A stretch of DNA of 64,000 nt from Spiribacter sp. 1M189 (GTDB lineage Bacteria > Pseudomonadota > Gammaproteobacteria > Nitrococcales > Nitrococcaceae). The position numbers were made by a program, and so were the translations under genes. The notes beneath the pieces were generated by a model. It had not been told where the DNA came from. It ran no database searches and saw only the letters and a program-made list of their open reading frames with translations. Of the stretch, positions 34,013 through 42,377 are shown piece by piece (positions within the stretch are counted from its first letter, which is position 1; each line of letters starts with the position of its first letter). The stretch is from positions 1,302,001 through 1,366,000 of the forward strand of contig NZ_JBAKFF010000001.1 of NCBI RefSeq assembly GCF_040838345.1. The letters are read 5' to 3'.

Positions 34013-35716
34013 CTACTTGTCGCGCTTCGGCTTGCCGGCCGACTTCGGCCGATCGCTGGCAGAGGTCGGCTCGGTGTAGACCACCTTGGAGAGGTCCTGC
34101 AGCGCCTCCGATCGGTGGATGTTGTCCGCCGACAACCCGATTTCGCCCAGCAGCTGATCGACGAAGGGCGCGTGCGAGCGATAGCGGAGCGCGGAATTCA
34201 CCACCTGATCGGCGAGGTTGCCCTCGCGATCCGTACCGGTGCCGGCACTGCCGGTACCCTCGCCGCTGCCCTCGCCGTCGGAGCGGCCACTGCCGCCACC
34301 GGAGAACCCGGGCAGCCCCTCGACGTGCATGATCTTGATCTCGTCGATGCGCTCCATGGGCTTGACGCTCTCGCGAATGATCGACGGCAGGTTGTCCACC
34401 AGGCGCCGATGCAGCGCGCTGCGCCGACTGGCATCCGAGCGCAGGTTCTCGGCCTCGTTGAGCTGCGTATTGCCCTCGGCTTCGACGCGGTAGCGCTCGG
34501 CCTCGGCAGCGGCCTCGATGCGGACCGCCTCGGCGCGGTCGTTGGCGGCATCCTTCTCCGCCTCGGCCAGCGTGCGCAGACGCATGGCCTCCGTTTCGAC
34601 ATCCTTGGACGTCTCGATGAGCCGGATTTCCTTGTCGCGATTGGCGATTTCCTTGTCACGGATGGTCAGCACCCGCTCCCGGGCTTCGGTCATGGCCGCC
34701 CGGGCGCGCTCGGCCTCGGACTGCGCCTCGGAGCGCTCCTGGGACTTGCGGGCAATGGTGATCTCGCGCTCCTGCTCCTCGACATCCAGCGCCTCACGGC
34801 GCTTGATCTGCATCGACTCGATCGACTTCTCGGTATCGATGCGGGCACGCTCCACCTGCTCGCGCTCGCGCAGCTTGATCTCCTCGATCTCGCGCTCGCG
34901 GGCCGCATCCTCGTGGGCGATTTCCGCCTTGCGCTGCGCTCGCTGAATGGCGATTTCCGCCTCATGGGCGCGCTGCGCAAACTCGGAGTCGCGCTTGATG
35001 TCGAGTGACTTGACCTCCGCGTCGAGATTTTTCTGGCGCACGGCCACCGCGGTGTCCTGTTCGATGTCGTTACGCTTCTTGCGACGCGCCTCGATCTGCT
35101 CGGTGAGCGCCGTCAGACCATCGGCATCGAATGTGTTGGACGGATTGAACAGGCCGATATCGGTCTGATCCAGCGAGGTGAGCGATACCGACTCGAGCTC
35201 GAGGCCGTCCTTCTCCAGGCTGTCGGCCACCTCACGGCCGACGAGCTTGTTGAACTCGTGGCGCTTTTCGTGGATGTCCTGGAGGGTCATGACGGCGGCC
35301 GCGCTGCCCATGGCATCCACGAAGCGACCCTGGATGAGTTCCTTGAGCTCCTCCGGGTGCAGGGTGCGGTTACCGAGCGAACGCGCCGCGGTCGCCACCG
35401 ACTCATCCTCGGGTCGGACCCGCACGTAGAACTCCACCGTCAGCTCGGCACGCATGCGGTCATGCGTGATCAGCGATTTCTCCCGCACCCGGCTGACCTC
35501 CAGGCGCAGGGTATTCATGTTGACTTCGGTGATGTCGTGGACGATCGGCAGCACGAAGGCGCCGCCCCCCATGATCACCTTCTCGCCTCCCAGACCGGTG
35601 CGCACGAAGGAGATGTCCTTGGTGGAGCGCCGGTACAACCAGTGCAGCAGGTAGGCACCGACCGCGATGATGATCGCGATCAGGATGATGACGGCAATGA
35701 TGTTCGCACCACTCAT
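34013..35716 (-). CDS. flotillin-family (SPFH) membrane scaffold protein
   Basis: A 567-residue flotillin of the YqiK type. One N-terminal membrane segment (residues 5-25), an SPFH domain about 35-200 (GGEKVIMGGGAFVLPIVHDITEVNMNTLRLEV), and a long charged coiled coil about 210-430 rich in Glu, Ala and Arg, including repeated AEAER units. A Gly/Ser-rich linker lies near 468-495 and a basic tail ends the protein. Flotillins assemble into rings that organise lipid microdomains. Its start overlaps the rhodopsin-like stop by four bases, so the two are translationally coupled. This pairing matches the reported flotillin-associated rhodopsin clusters. Confidence 0.92.
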   Translation of the reverse strand: MSGANIIAVIILIAIIIAVGAYLLHWLYRRSTKDISFVRTGLGGEKVIMGGGAFVLPIVHDITEVNMNTLRLEVSRVREKSLITHDRMRAELTVEFYVRVRPEDESVATAARSLGNRTLHPEELKELIQGRFVDAMGSAAAVMTLQDIHEKRHEFNKLVGREVADSLEKDGLELESVSLTSLDQTDIGLFNPSNTFDADGLTALTEQIEARRKKRNDIEQDTAVAVRQKNLDAEVKSLDIKRDSEFAQRAHEAEIAIQRAQRKAEIAHEDAAREREIEEIKLREREQVERARIDTEKSIESMQIKRREALDVEEQEREITIARKSQERSEAQSEAERARAAMTEARERVLTIRDKEIANRDKEIRLIETSKDVETEAMRLRTLAEAEKDAANDRAEAVRIEAAAEAERYRVEAEGNTQLNEAENLRSDASRRSALHRRLVDNLPSIIRESVKPMERIDEIKIMHVEGLPGFSGGGSGRSDGEGSGEGTGSAGTGTDREGNLADQVVNSALRYRSHAPFVDQLLGEIGLSADNIHRSEALQDLSKVVYTEPTSASDRPKSAGKPKRDK

Positions 35717-36444
35717 GATCTCTGTTCCTCGTTGTCGCCTGCGGCCTGCGTTTGGGAATGCCGCGTTGCCATGATGGCCGTTGCCAGGACTGCCACTCCG
35801 AAAGTCATCCGATTGAGGAAGTCAGCCACGTTGTAGGTCACGCTGATCGCTCCTCCGTCGATGAAGCTCCCGAAGCTCATGATGAAATTGCCGAGCGGAT
35901 AGATCGCCCAGCCCACCGTGACGATCAGTCGCAGCCAGAAGTAGCCGCGGCGGATCGCATCGTGGTCGGATTCGCGCACGGCGGTATCCATGCGCCCGAA
36001 AAAGAGTTCGCCCAGGATGTAGAGCCAGAAGGCGAGCCCGATGAGAAAAGCCAGCGCTGCATGCATCAGCTGGGCCTCGCCCAGGTAGCGCACGAAGACC
36101 ATCAGCACCGCGGCGACCACCAGGCGCCAGAACAGACCGATGCGCTGGCGGCCGGCGGCATTGGCGAAGAAATACAGCGCCAGCACCTGCAGCGGCATGG
36201 AAATGATCCAGCCGGCGTAGTGATAAAGAATGGGCACCGACCCCGTGGTCCAGGCCTCGCGGCCCTCGAACATTGCTCCGGCGCCCACGACGGCAGCGCA
36301 GGCGCAGAGCGTGACCGTGATCTTCCAGCGCTGGCCGACCCAGGCCGTCCCCAGCAATAGCAGGATGCTGGTGGCCACCAGTCCGAACAGGGCCGCCGAG
36401 AAGCTTGCGGCCGTCAGATCCGCCGACTCAAAGACCATCATCAC
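35713..36444 (-). CDS. proteorhodopsin-family protein lacking the retinal-binding lysine (FArhodopsin-like)
   Basis: Seven-helix protein of 243 residues. It aligns with proteorhodopsin along its length: RWKITVTL (helix B), GEAQLMHAALAFLIG (D-E), GWAIYPLG (F) and YNVADFLNRMTFG (G). Retinal-pocket residues Trp79, Trp179, Tyr182 and Pro183 are kept, and the helix G Asp is kept (Asp208). But the Schiff-base lysine position is Arg212 (codon 35811-35809, CGG). The helix C motif R-Y-x-D-W has become H75-Y-A-G78-W, losing the counterion, and the donor Glu position is Ala89. A covalent retinal and proton pumping are therefore not expected. It lies 31 bases after an ABC permease gene and overlaps the flotillin gene by four. 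Start: GTG 36444 or ATG 36441 (GGAGG upstream). Confidence 0.93.
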   Translation of the reverse strand: MMMVFESADLTAASFSAALFGLVATSILLLLGTAWVGQRWKITVTLCACAAVVGAGAMFEGREAWTTGSVPILYHYAGWIISMPLQVLALYFFANAAGRQRIGLFWRLVVAAVLMVFVRYLGEAQLMHAALAFLIGLAFWLYILGELFFGRMDTAVRESDHDAIRRGYFWLRLIVTVGWAIYPLGNFIMSFGSFIDGGAISVTYNVADFLNRMTFGVAVLATAIMATRHSQTQAAGDNEEQRS

Positions 36445-36475
36445 TCATGCCTCCAGTTGTTGTTCATGCGCAGCC

Positions 36476-37852
36476 CTAGATTTGCGTTCGTATGTGGGGG
36501 GAGCGTGCGTAGAGGGCGACCATCGGGAGAATCAGCAGGCCGAAGATGAACTGCTGCCACTCGAAATTGAGGCCGATACCGATCAGGAACGACGCCAGCA
36601 CCTGGAGGACGAAGACACCGATGACGGTAAAGCCATAGCCGCCCTGCCCCCCCAGCAGCGAGGTACCACCGACCACCACGGCCGCCAGTGTCAGGAACAG
36701 ATACTGATCGCCCACGCCGATGAACCCCCCGCCCGACCAGCCGAGCAGCAGGGCACCGGTCAGCGCGGAGAAGAAACCCGAGATGGTGTAGGCCAGCACC
36801 CAGTACTTTAGCTCGGAGATCATCACCCGGGATGCCGAGACACGATTGACACCGAGCGCGTAGAGATTGCGACCGTAGACGGTGTGACGCATGCCGATCA
36901 CGAGCACCAGGGCGATCAGCGCCCAGATCACGATGACCGGCGGAATCGGGATCCCGAAGGTCTTGCCGTTCATGGCCGCGAGGTTCGACAGCCACATCGG
37001 CACCACCCCCATAACGTTGCCGCTGTAGGCACTGCCGATGGAGGTAAGGATCTGCACGGCGCCCGAGATGGCGAAACCCGTCCCGAGCGTGAGAATGAGC
37101 GCCTGTCCCTGCAGCCGGTAGCTGAGCAGCCCGTTGATCAGACCCAGGATTGCCCCGGTCAGCAGGACCAGGCACATGGCCAGCCACGGCGGCACACCCA
37201 GACCGATGAGATACAGCATGCCGACATTGGCAGAGCCGATGATGAAAGGAATCGAGAGATCAAGGCCGCCGAGCATCGCCACGAGGGTCTGCCCCACGGC
37301 CGCGATACCCAGGAACGAGGCGAACAACAGCATCGACTTGACGTTCCATAGCGAGGCGAAGCCGTCGATCTGCATGGCCCCCACCAGGAAGAGCCCCAGC
37401 AGCACCATCAGACCGATGAATGCCGAGCGGTTCTTCTCGAAGAACGGGCCGATGGTTCGGGTAATGACGATGATCGCCAGCAGGATGAGCAGCGAGAGGA
37501 TGTTCCAGACGTTCCAGAACCCCTCGATGGCGGCCGCCAGGATGAGGAAGCCAAGCAGAATGATCGCGAGCCCGATCAGGCTCGCGCGAAAGCGCAACCA
37601 CACGAGCCGGAAGGGCCCTGGCCCCTCCGCCGAGGGGCGGCGCTCGAAGCGGAACTGGGTGAGGATGAAACGCCACCCCCAGTAGAAGAGCGCCAGGGTG
37701 GCAATGGCATAGAGGATGACGAGCTGGATGTCGGTCCCCTGAACGAGGCCGTAGATCACACCCAGCAGCGTCAGCAGGCCGCCGACACACAGGCCCAGAA
37801 TACGCCCGGCCAGGCTCAGCTCGGTCGATGCCGCTTCGGACGACGGGGTCAT
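36476..37852 (-). CDS. ribose/autoinducer-type ABC importer permease 2
   Basis: Membrane subunit (458 residues) of the BPD_transp_2 family. The N-terminal 130 residues contain three extra segments before the conserved core; the core has GGLDLSIPFIIGSANV, GLINGLLSYRLQGQALILTLGTGFAISG and GVNRVSASRVMISELKYWVLAYTISG. The overlap ATGA with the other permease gene indicates coupled translation. Together with permease 1, the two-domain ATPase and the binding protein it makes a complete importer. The rhodopsin-like gene follows after 31 bases. Confidence 0.9.
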   Translation of the reverse strand: MTPSSEAASTELSLAGRILGLCVGGLLTLLGVIYGLVQGTDIQLVILYAIATLALFYWGWRFILTQFRFERRPSAEGPGPFRLVWLRFRASLIGLAIILLGFLILAAAIEGFWNVWNILSLLILLAIIVITRTIGPFFEKNRSAFIGLMVLLGLFLVGAMQIDGFASLWNVKSMLLFASFLGIAAVGQTLVAMLGGLDLSIPFIIGSANVGMLYLIGLGVPPWLAMCLVLLTGAILGLINGLLSYRLQGQALILTLGTGFAISGAVQILTSIGSAYSGNVMGVVPMWLSNLAAMNGKTFGIPIPPVIVIWALIALVLVIGMRHTVYGRNLYALGVNRVSASRVMISELKYWVLAYTISGFFSALTGALLLGWSGGGFIGVGDQYLFLTLAAVVVGGTSLLGGQGGYGFTVIGVFVLQVLASFLIGIGLNFEWQQFIFGLLILPMVALYARSPHIRTQI

Positions 37853-39288
37853 CGCGACGTCTCCTGTTCTTGGGTGGGCGGATCGGAATCGCCGCCCACA
37901 TCGCTGATGACATAGGCGACCAGCAGCATGAGGGCGGCTGCGATGGCCAGGACCACCACGTTCCAGTCACGTCGCTGTCCGGCAGTGGTGATCGTCACCC
38001 GCAGCAGCAGCGCCACTGCGGCCAGCAACAGGACGCCATGGATGAGCGGACGCGCGAATTCCCGCAGCGTGGCCGCCGCTTCGCCGCCATCCGCCACCTC
38101 CAGCGGTCCGGTCAGCACCTCGCCGGCCGGCGGGCGCTCGAGCTGCATCATCGCGGGCTGCGATGCGGACTCATCGGTGGCGACGACCGCGTCGGCCGGC
38201 GCCCCGGCATAATCGAAAGTGGCATGCATGATCACGCCGAAGACGACAACGCCAAGCACCACGAAGTAGAGCAACGGCGAGAAGCGCCGGATATAGCGCT
38301 GCAGCACCGGCAGGAGCAGCGTGACCAGCAGCGAGCCCACCAGGATCGCCCCGTAGGCCAGATCGGTGACGAAGCTCTGGACCATGCCGAAGCTGAAGGT
38401 GGCCAGCACATAGGTAATCAGATAGAGATTGATGGCGCCCAGTGCCGAGCCGAAAACGCCCGCCCGACCGCCCGCCAGCGAGGCGCCGCCAAGCACGAGG
38501 GCCGTCACCGCGATCAGCGTATAAGTCGTACCCTGGGTGGGATCGCCGGAGGAAATCAGTGCCGTGAAGGTGATCGCCGCCAGCGCCGCGAACAGGCCCG
38601 AGATCAGGTGGCCGCCGATGCGCACCAGCGCGATGCTGACACCCGAGGTGTAGGCCGCCCGCTCGTCTGAGCCCATCAGGCGGAGATGGGTGTAGAAGGC
38701 CGAGCGGGTGAAGGCCAGCCACGCCAGCGTAGCCAGCACGAGAATCACCAGCACCGGCGAGAAAATCGTGGTTCCCGCGCCCCAAGTGGACATCCACTCC
38801 GGGGCGACACCGCCCGGACGCGGCAGGATGACCAGGTTGATGCCGGAGAGCGCAAGGTAGCCGCTCAGCGCGACGATGATCGGCTGGACCCGCACGAACA
38901 CCACGATCAGCGCGAACAGCAGGTGATAGGCCATGCCCAGCGCGAAAGCAAACAGGAACAGGCTGAACGGATTGGTCAGAAAACCGGCGCCATGCGCGAC
39001 GATCACGGTGACGTTGATGAACCCGATCAGCGGGCCGATGGAAAGATCCACCGTGCCCCGTCCCGTAATCACCGAGGCCATCAGGGCATAGGTCGCAAGA
39101 ATCAGCGGCGTCGCGACGATGATCGCACTGCCGATGCCGCTTGGCGTGACCAGCGACGGTGATCGCAGCACCGCGATGATGAGCAGCAGGAAAAACAGCG
39201 AGATCGGGACGATCATGAAGGGGTTGGAACGCCCGCCGCCGCTGGTCTCCACTGCCTCGGGCAGGTTGCGCTCCGTGACCGTGGCCAT
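37849..39288 (-). CDS. ribose/autoinducer-type ABC importer permease 1
   Basis: Membrane subunit (479 residues) of the same family: GRGTVDLSIGPLIGFINVTVI, LSGYLALSGINLVILPRPGGV, LMGSDERAAYTSGVSIALVRIGGHLISGLFAALAAI and VLGGASLAGGRAGVFGSALGA. The C-terminus is extended by about 140 residues with a further two segments and a charged stretch. Its start touches the ATPase stop (TGATG). Confidence 0.9.
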   Translation of the reverse strand: MATVTERNLPEAVETSGGGRSNPFMIVPISLFFLLLIIAVLRSPSLVTPSGIGSAIIVATPLILATYALMASVITGRGTVDLSIGPLIGFINVTVIVAHGAGFLTNPFSLFLFAFALGMAYHLLFALIVVFVRVQPIIVALSGYLALSGINLVILPRPGGVAPEWMSTWGAGTTIFSPVLVILVLATLAWLAFTRSAFYTHLRLMGSDERAAYTSGVSIALVRIGGHLISGLFAALAAITFTALISSGDPTQGTTYTLIAVTALVLGGASLAGGRAGVFGSALGAINLYLITYVLATFSFGMVQSFVTDLAYGAILVGSLLVTLLLPVLQRYIRRFSPLLYFVVLGVVVFGVIMHATFDYAGAPADAVVATDESASQPAMMQLERPPAGEVLTGPLEVADGGEAAATLREFARPLIHGVLLLAAVALLLRVTITTAGQRRDWNVVVLAIAAALMLLVAYVISDVGGDSDPPTQEQETSR

Positions 39289-41075
39289 CAGCCTTCAGCC
39301 TCCGGTGTCATGGGGCGTCGCGAGAAATCGACGACCCGTACGGTGCCCTGCTCGGCGCGACGAATGATGTCGTCCGGCGTCTCCACCACCCGGATCGGCG
39401 GTACGGCAAGCGATTCGTCGTCGTACTCGACATGGCCGGTCGCCGCCGAACGCGGCGCTTCCCGCGGCGCCTCCGCCTCGACGCGGGCATGCAGCGGCGA
39501 GAGTCCATGACGACTGGCCAGACCGCCGCCGTCGGTCTGACCGAACATCGATTCCAGGATGGTTTTCGGCTCGAAGCCGCGCCCGTCGAAGGCGTCGAAC
39601 GGCGCGCCGTCGCGGAACACGATAATGCGGGTGGCGAACCCTACGAACTCCTCGATCTCCGAGGAGAGGTAGATCACCGACTTGCCAGACTCGGCGAAGG
39701 CCCGGAGCTGCCGATAGAGCTCGGTCTTGGCCCCGACATCAATGCCACGGGCGGGATCGTTGAGCACGATCAGGTCCGGGCGCATGGCAAAGCCGCGGCC
39801 GATGAGCACCTTTTGCTGGTTGCCGCCGGACAGCGAGGTGATGCGATCGCTGTGCTGACCGAACTTGATCAGCAGGTTGTCAGCCTCGCGATCGAAGATG
39901 GTGCGCAGCCCCGCCCAGTCCACAAAACCCAGCACGCCGCCGCGCCGCTTCTCGCGGTAGAGCGGCATGACCAGGTTCTCCATGATGGACAGGCGATCGA
40001 AGATCCCTTCGCGCTTGCGATCGCCGGAGACATAGACCACCCGGCTGCCGACGGCGTCGGCCAGGCGCCGGATCGGCTGCGCGACCCCTTCGCGGTCGTA
40101 GGCGAGAATCTCCCCGGCCAGCGGCGGCTGCACCCCGGAGAGTGCGCGCACGAAGTCATCCTGGCCCTGGCCATCAAGTCCGACGATGCCGATCACCTCG
40201 CCCCGGCGCACCTCCAGATCGAAGCGGCGTGCCCCCGGCCATAGCTGCAGACCGCGGGCCTGCAGCGCCAGCTCCTCGACCTCGGGCATCGGCGCCTCGT
40301 CATGGGATTCGCCGGTGCCCTGATCCTCGCCAGTCATGAGGGCCAGCAGGTTTTTCTCGGTGATCGCCTCGCGCTCGAGGACGCCGACATCGCGCCCGTC
40401 ACGCATGACCGTCGCCCGGTCGGCGATGCGCACCAGCTCGGCGATGCGGTGCGTGACGATGAGGATCGTCGTGCCGCGATCGCGTAGCTCGCGCATCTTG
40501 GTGAACAGGCGCTCGGTACTGTCGAAGTCGAGCGCCGCCGAGCTTTCATCCAGGATCAGGATGCGCGGCTCACTGAGCAGCCCGCGGGCAATGGTGATCC
40601 ACTGCTTGAGGCTCAACGGCAGTGTTCCGGCCAACGCATGGGGGTCAACCGTCTCGCCGGACAGATCCCGCATCAGCGCGGCGGCACGACGCGTCTTGTC
40701 ACGCAGGTTCAGCCTCTTGGTGAAGAGCCGGTCGGCCCCCATGAAGATGTTGTCCACCACCGAACTCTCATCGGCGACCAGCACCTCCTGGTAGACCGTC
40801 GAAATCCCGAGCGCGCGGCTCTCCGCGGGGGTCGCCGGCGTCTCGCCGAGCACCGACACCGATCCGGCATCCACGGGCAGAATGCCGGAAACCACCTTGG
40901 CAAGCGTCGACTTGCCGCAGCCATTGCCGCCCACCACCGCATGGATCTCACCGGCACGCGCCGAGAAACTCACTCCATCCAGCGCCCGGGTCGGGCCGAA
41001 GTGCTTGCGCACGTTCTGTAGTGAGATCGTCTCGCGCCTGACGGCAGGCTTCGGATTGTCAGCAGGACTCTGCAT
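39288..41075 (-). CDS. two-domain ABC importer ATPase (RbsA/XylG/MglA type)
   Basis: Energising subunit with two ABC domains. Domain 1 (about 15-240) has Walker A GGNGCGKST, a weak signature LSLKQWITIARGL and Walker B ILILDESSAALD. Domain 2 (about 275-500) has a degenerate P-loop GLDGQGQDD, a good signature LSGGNQQKVLIGRGF and LIVLNDPARGIDVGAK. This asymmetry is normal for the sugar-importer group. A C-terminal extension of about 90 residues, charged and without known domain, is unusual. Confidence 0.93.
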   Translation of the reverse strand: MQSPADNPKPAVRRETISLQNVRKHFGPTRALDGVSFSARAGEIHAVVGGNGCGKSTLAKVVSGILPVDAGSVSVLGETPATPAESRALGISTVYQEVLVADESSVVDNIFMGADRLFTKRLNLRDKTRRAAALMRDLSGETVDPHALAGTLPLSLKQWITIARGLLSEPRILILDESSAALDFDSTERLFTKMRELRDRGTTILIVTHRIAELVRIADRATVMRDGRDVGVLEREAITEKNLLALMTGEDQGTGESHDEAPMPEVEELALQARGLQLWPGARRFDLEVRRGEVIGIVGLDGQGQDDFVRALSGVQPPLAGEILAYDREGVAQPIRRLADAVGSRVVYVSGDRKREGIFDRLSIMENLVMPLYREKRRGGVLGFVDWAGLRTIFDREADNLLIKFGQHSDRITSLSGGNQQKVLIGRGFAMRPDLIVLNDPARGIDVGAKTELYRQLRAFAESGKSVIYLSSEIEEFVGFATRIIVFRDGAPFDAFDGRGFEPKTILESMFGQTDGGGLASRHGLSPLHARVEAEAPREAPRSAATGHVEYDDESLAVPPIRVVETPDDIIRRAEQGTVRVVDFSRRPMTPEAEG

Positions 41076-41090
41076 CTCGGTTTCCAGAGA

Positions 41091-41115
41091 TCCCGAGGGG
41101 TAGCACCCCCCGGGA
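41091..41115 (-). terminator. intercistronic hairpin between binding-protein and ATPase genes
   Basis: TCCCG-A-GGGGT and ACCCC-C-CGGGA type arms pair around a short loop in the 59-base gap. No T-run follows. As in teaA-teaB, it probably stabilises the binding-protein message or dampens downstream expression. Confidence 0.5.
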
Positions 41116-41134
41116 CCTTCAATACCCCTTTGGT

Positions 41135-42328
41135 TCAGTCCGAGACCGGATGCGACGCCGGGTCGTACTGCGTCGGATCGGCAGGACGCAGGAAGAACTG
41201 ATCGATGTAGGCCGGATCAAGCCCCCACCGGTCCGGTCCGACGGCCAGCCACTCGGCACTCTGGACGTTGCAGTCCTCATCCATGACCTCGACGAGATCC
41301 TCGTAGGTGAATTCCACCGGATCGACGAGCACCGACTGGATCTTCGGCCCCTGGCCCTGGAGCGTGCGCATCATGATGTGCCAGATGAGCCGGATCTCGT
41401 CCTGGGGCGGCCACACCTGATAGGTGGTCGAAATGTAGTCCGGATTCTTGCGCCAGTAGCACAAGGCACCGAGCTCGCCACCGATGGAAGTCGGCACATC
41501 CTCGCGGCCGGACTGCTGCAGGGCCCGCAGCACGCCGAGTTCCGCGGCCGACTGCACCGTGATCCCATCCACACCACCGGGGTTCGTGGCGAGCCACTTC
41601 TGCACCTCTGCCTGAGCGACCTGGTCGGTCCACATACCGGCGATACTGCCCACTACCTCGATACCATCCGCTTTCGCCAGACCGGCCTTCACGCCACGGT
41701 CCTGGCTATCGGAACCGGAGGTGCCGGGAATGCCCTCGACCACCAGCACACGGCCCTCGCCATCGAGCTCATCAGCCATCCACTGACCGATCTCGAAGCC
41801 GGCCAACTGATAGTTCACCGACGAGTTCACCGAGTAGGGCGAAGTCAGGTAGCCGGTAAAGGAGAAGGTGGGCACGCCGTTGTCATAGGCGTACTTCACC
41901 GACTGATTGAGCGCGGTGGGGTTGGAGCAGCACACGAAGATGGCGTCGACGCCCTGGTCGACGAGCTGGCGCATCTGCTGGATCTGCGTCGAATCGTTCA
42001 GGTTCGACTGCGTGACGATGACCTCGTCAATCAGCCCCAGCTCCTGCCAGCGCGGAATGATCTCTTCCTGGAGCTCTCGCATGGCAGCCGCCCGCCATGT
42101 GTTACCCGCATAGGAGCTCGCATAGCCAATGGTCCACGGGGGCGGGTTCTCGGCAACGAAGTCCCGATACGCGCTGGCGCCGATCGGCTGCGATGGATCG
42201 AGCATATCCGGGTTGTAAAGACGCTCAACGACGGACGGATCCAGCTCGTCGAGTCCTTCAGCCTGGGCTGTGCCAAACGACACCATGCCGGCAAGCAGTG
42301 CAGCGGACGCTGCTTGAATGATCTTCAT
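41135..42328 (-). CDS. periplasmic binding protein of the ABC importer (type 1, sugar/autoinducer class)
   Basis: Exported solute receptor of 397 residues. Signal peptide about 1-23 (MKIIQAASAALLAGMVSFGTAQA). The type I fold is visible in WTIGYASSYAGNTWRAAAMRELQEE, QMRQLVDQGVDAIFVCCSNPTALN and GRVLVVEGIPGTSGSDSQDRGVKAGL. ATG 42328 was chosen: AGGAGGAG lies seven bases upstream; a longer frame adds MRRSRE. The long C-terminal region with conserved Trp residues differs from ribose- or xylose-binding proteins, so the ligand is probably not a simple pentose. A lactone, or a compound related to the linked hydrolases, is a reasonable guess. Confidence 0.88.
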   Translation of the reverse strand: MKIIQAASAALLAGMVSFGTAQAEGLDELDPSVVERLYNPDMLDPSQPIGASAYRDFVAENPPPWTIGYASSYAGNTWRAAAMRELQEEIIPRWQELGLIDEVIVTQSNLNDSTQIQQMRQLVDQGVDAIFVCCSNPTALNQSVKYAYDNGVPTFSFTGYLTSPYSVNSSVNYQLAGFEIGQWMADELDGEGRVLVVEGIPGTSGSDSQDRGVKAGLAKADGIEVVGSIAGMWTDQVAQAEVQKWLATNPGGVDGITVQSAAELGVLRALQQSGREDVPTSIGGELGALCYWRKNPDYISTTYQVWPPQDEIRLIWHIMMRTLQGQGPKIQSVLVDPVEFTYEDLVEVMDEDCNVQSAEWLAVGPDRWGLDPAYIDQFFLRPADPTQYDPASHPVSD

Positions 42329-42377
42329 CTCTCGACTCCTCCTCATGAGACCTGAAAACCGGGGGTTGCCCGCCGGG

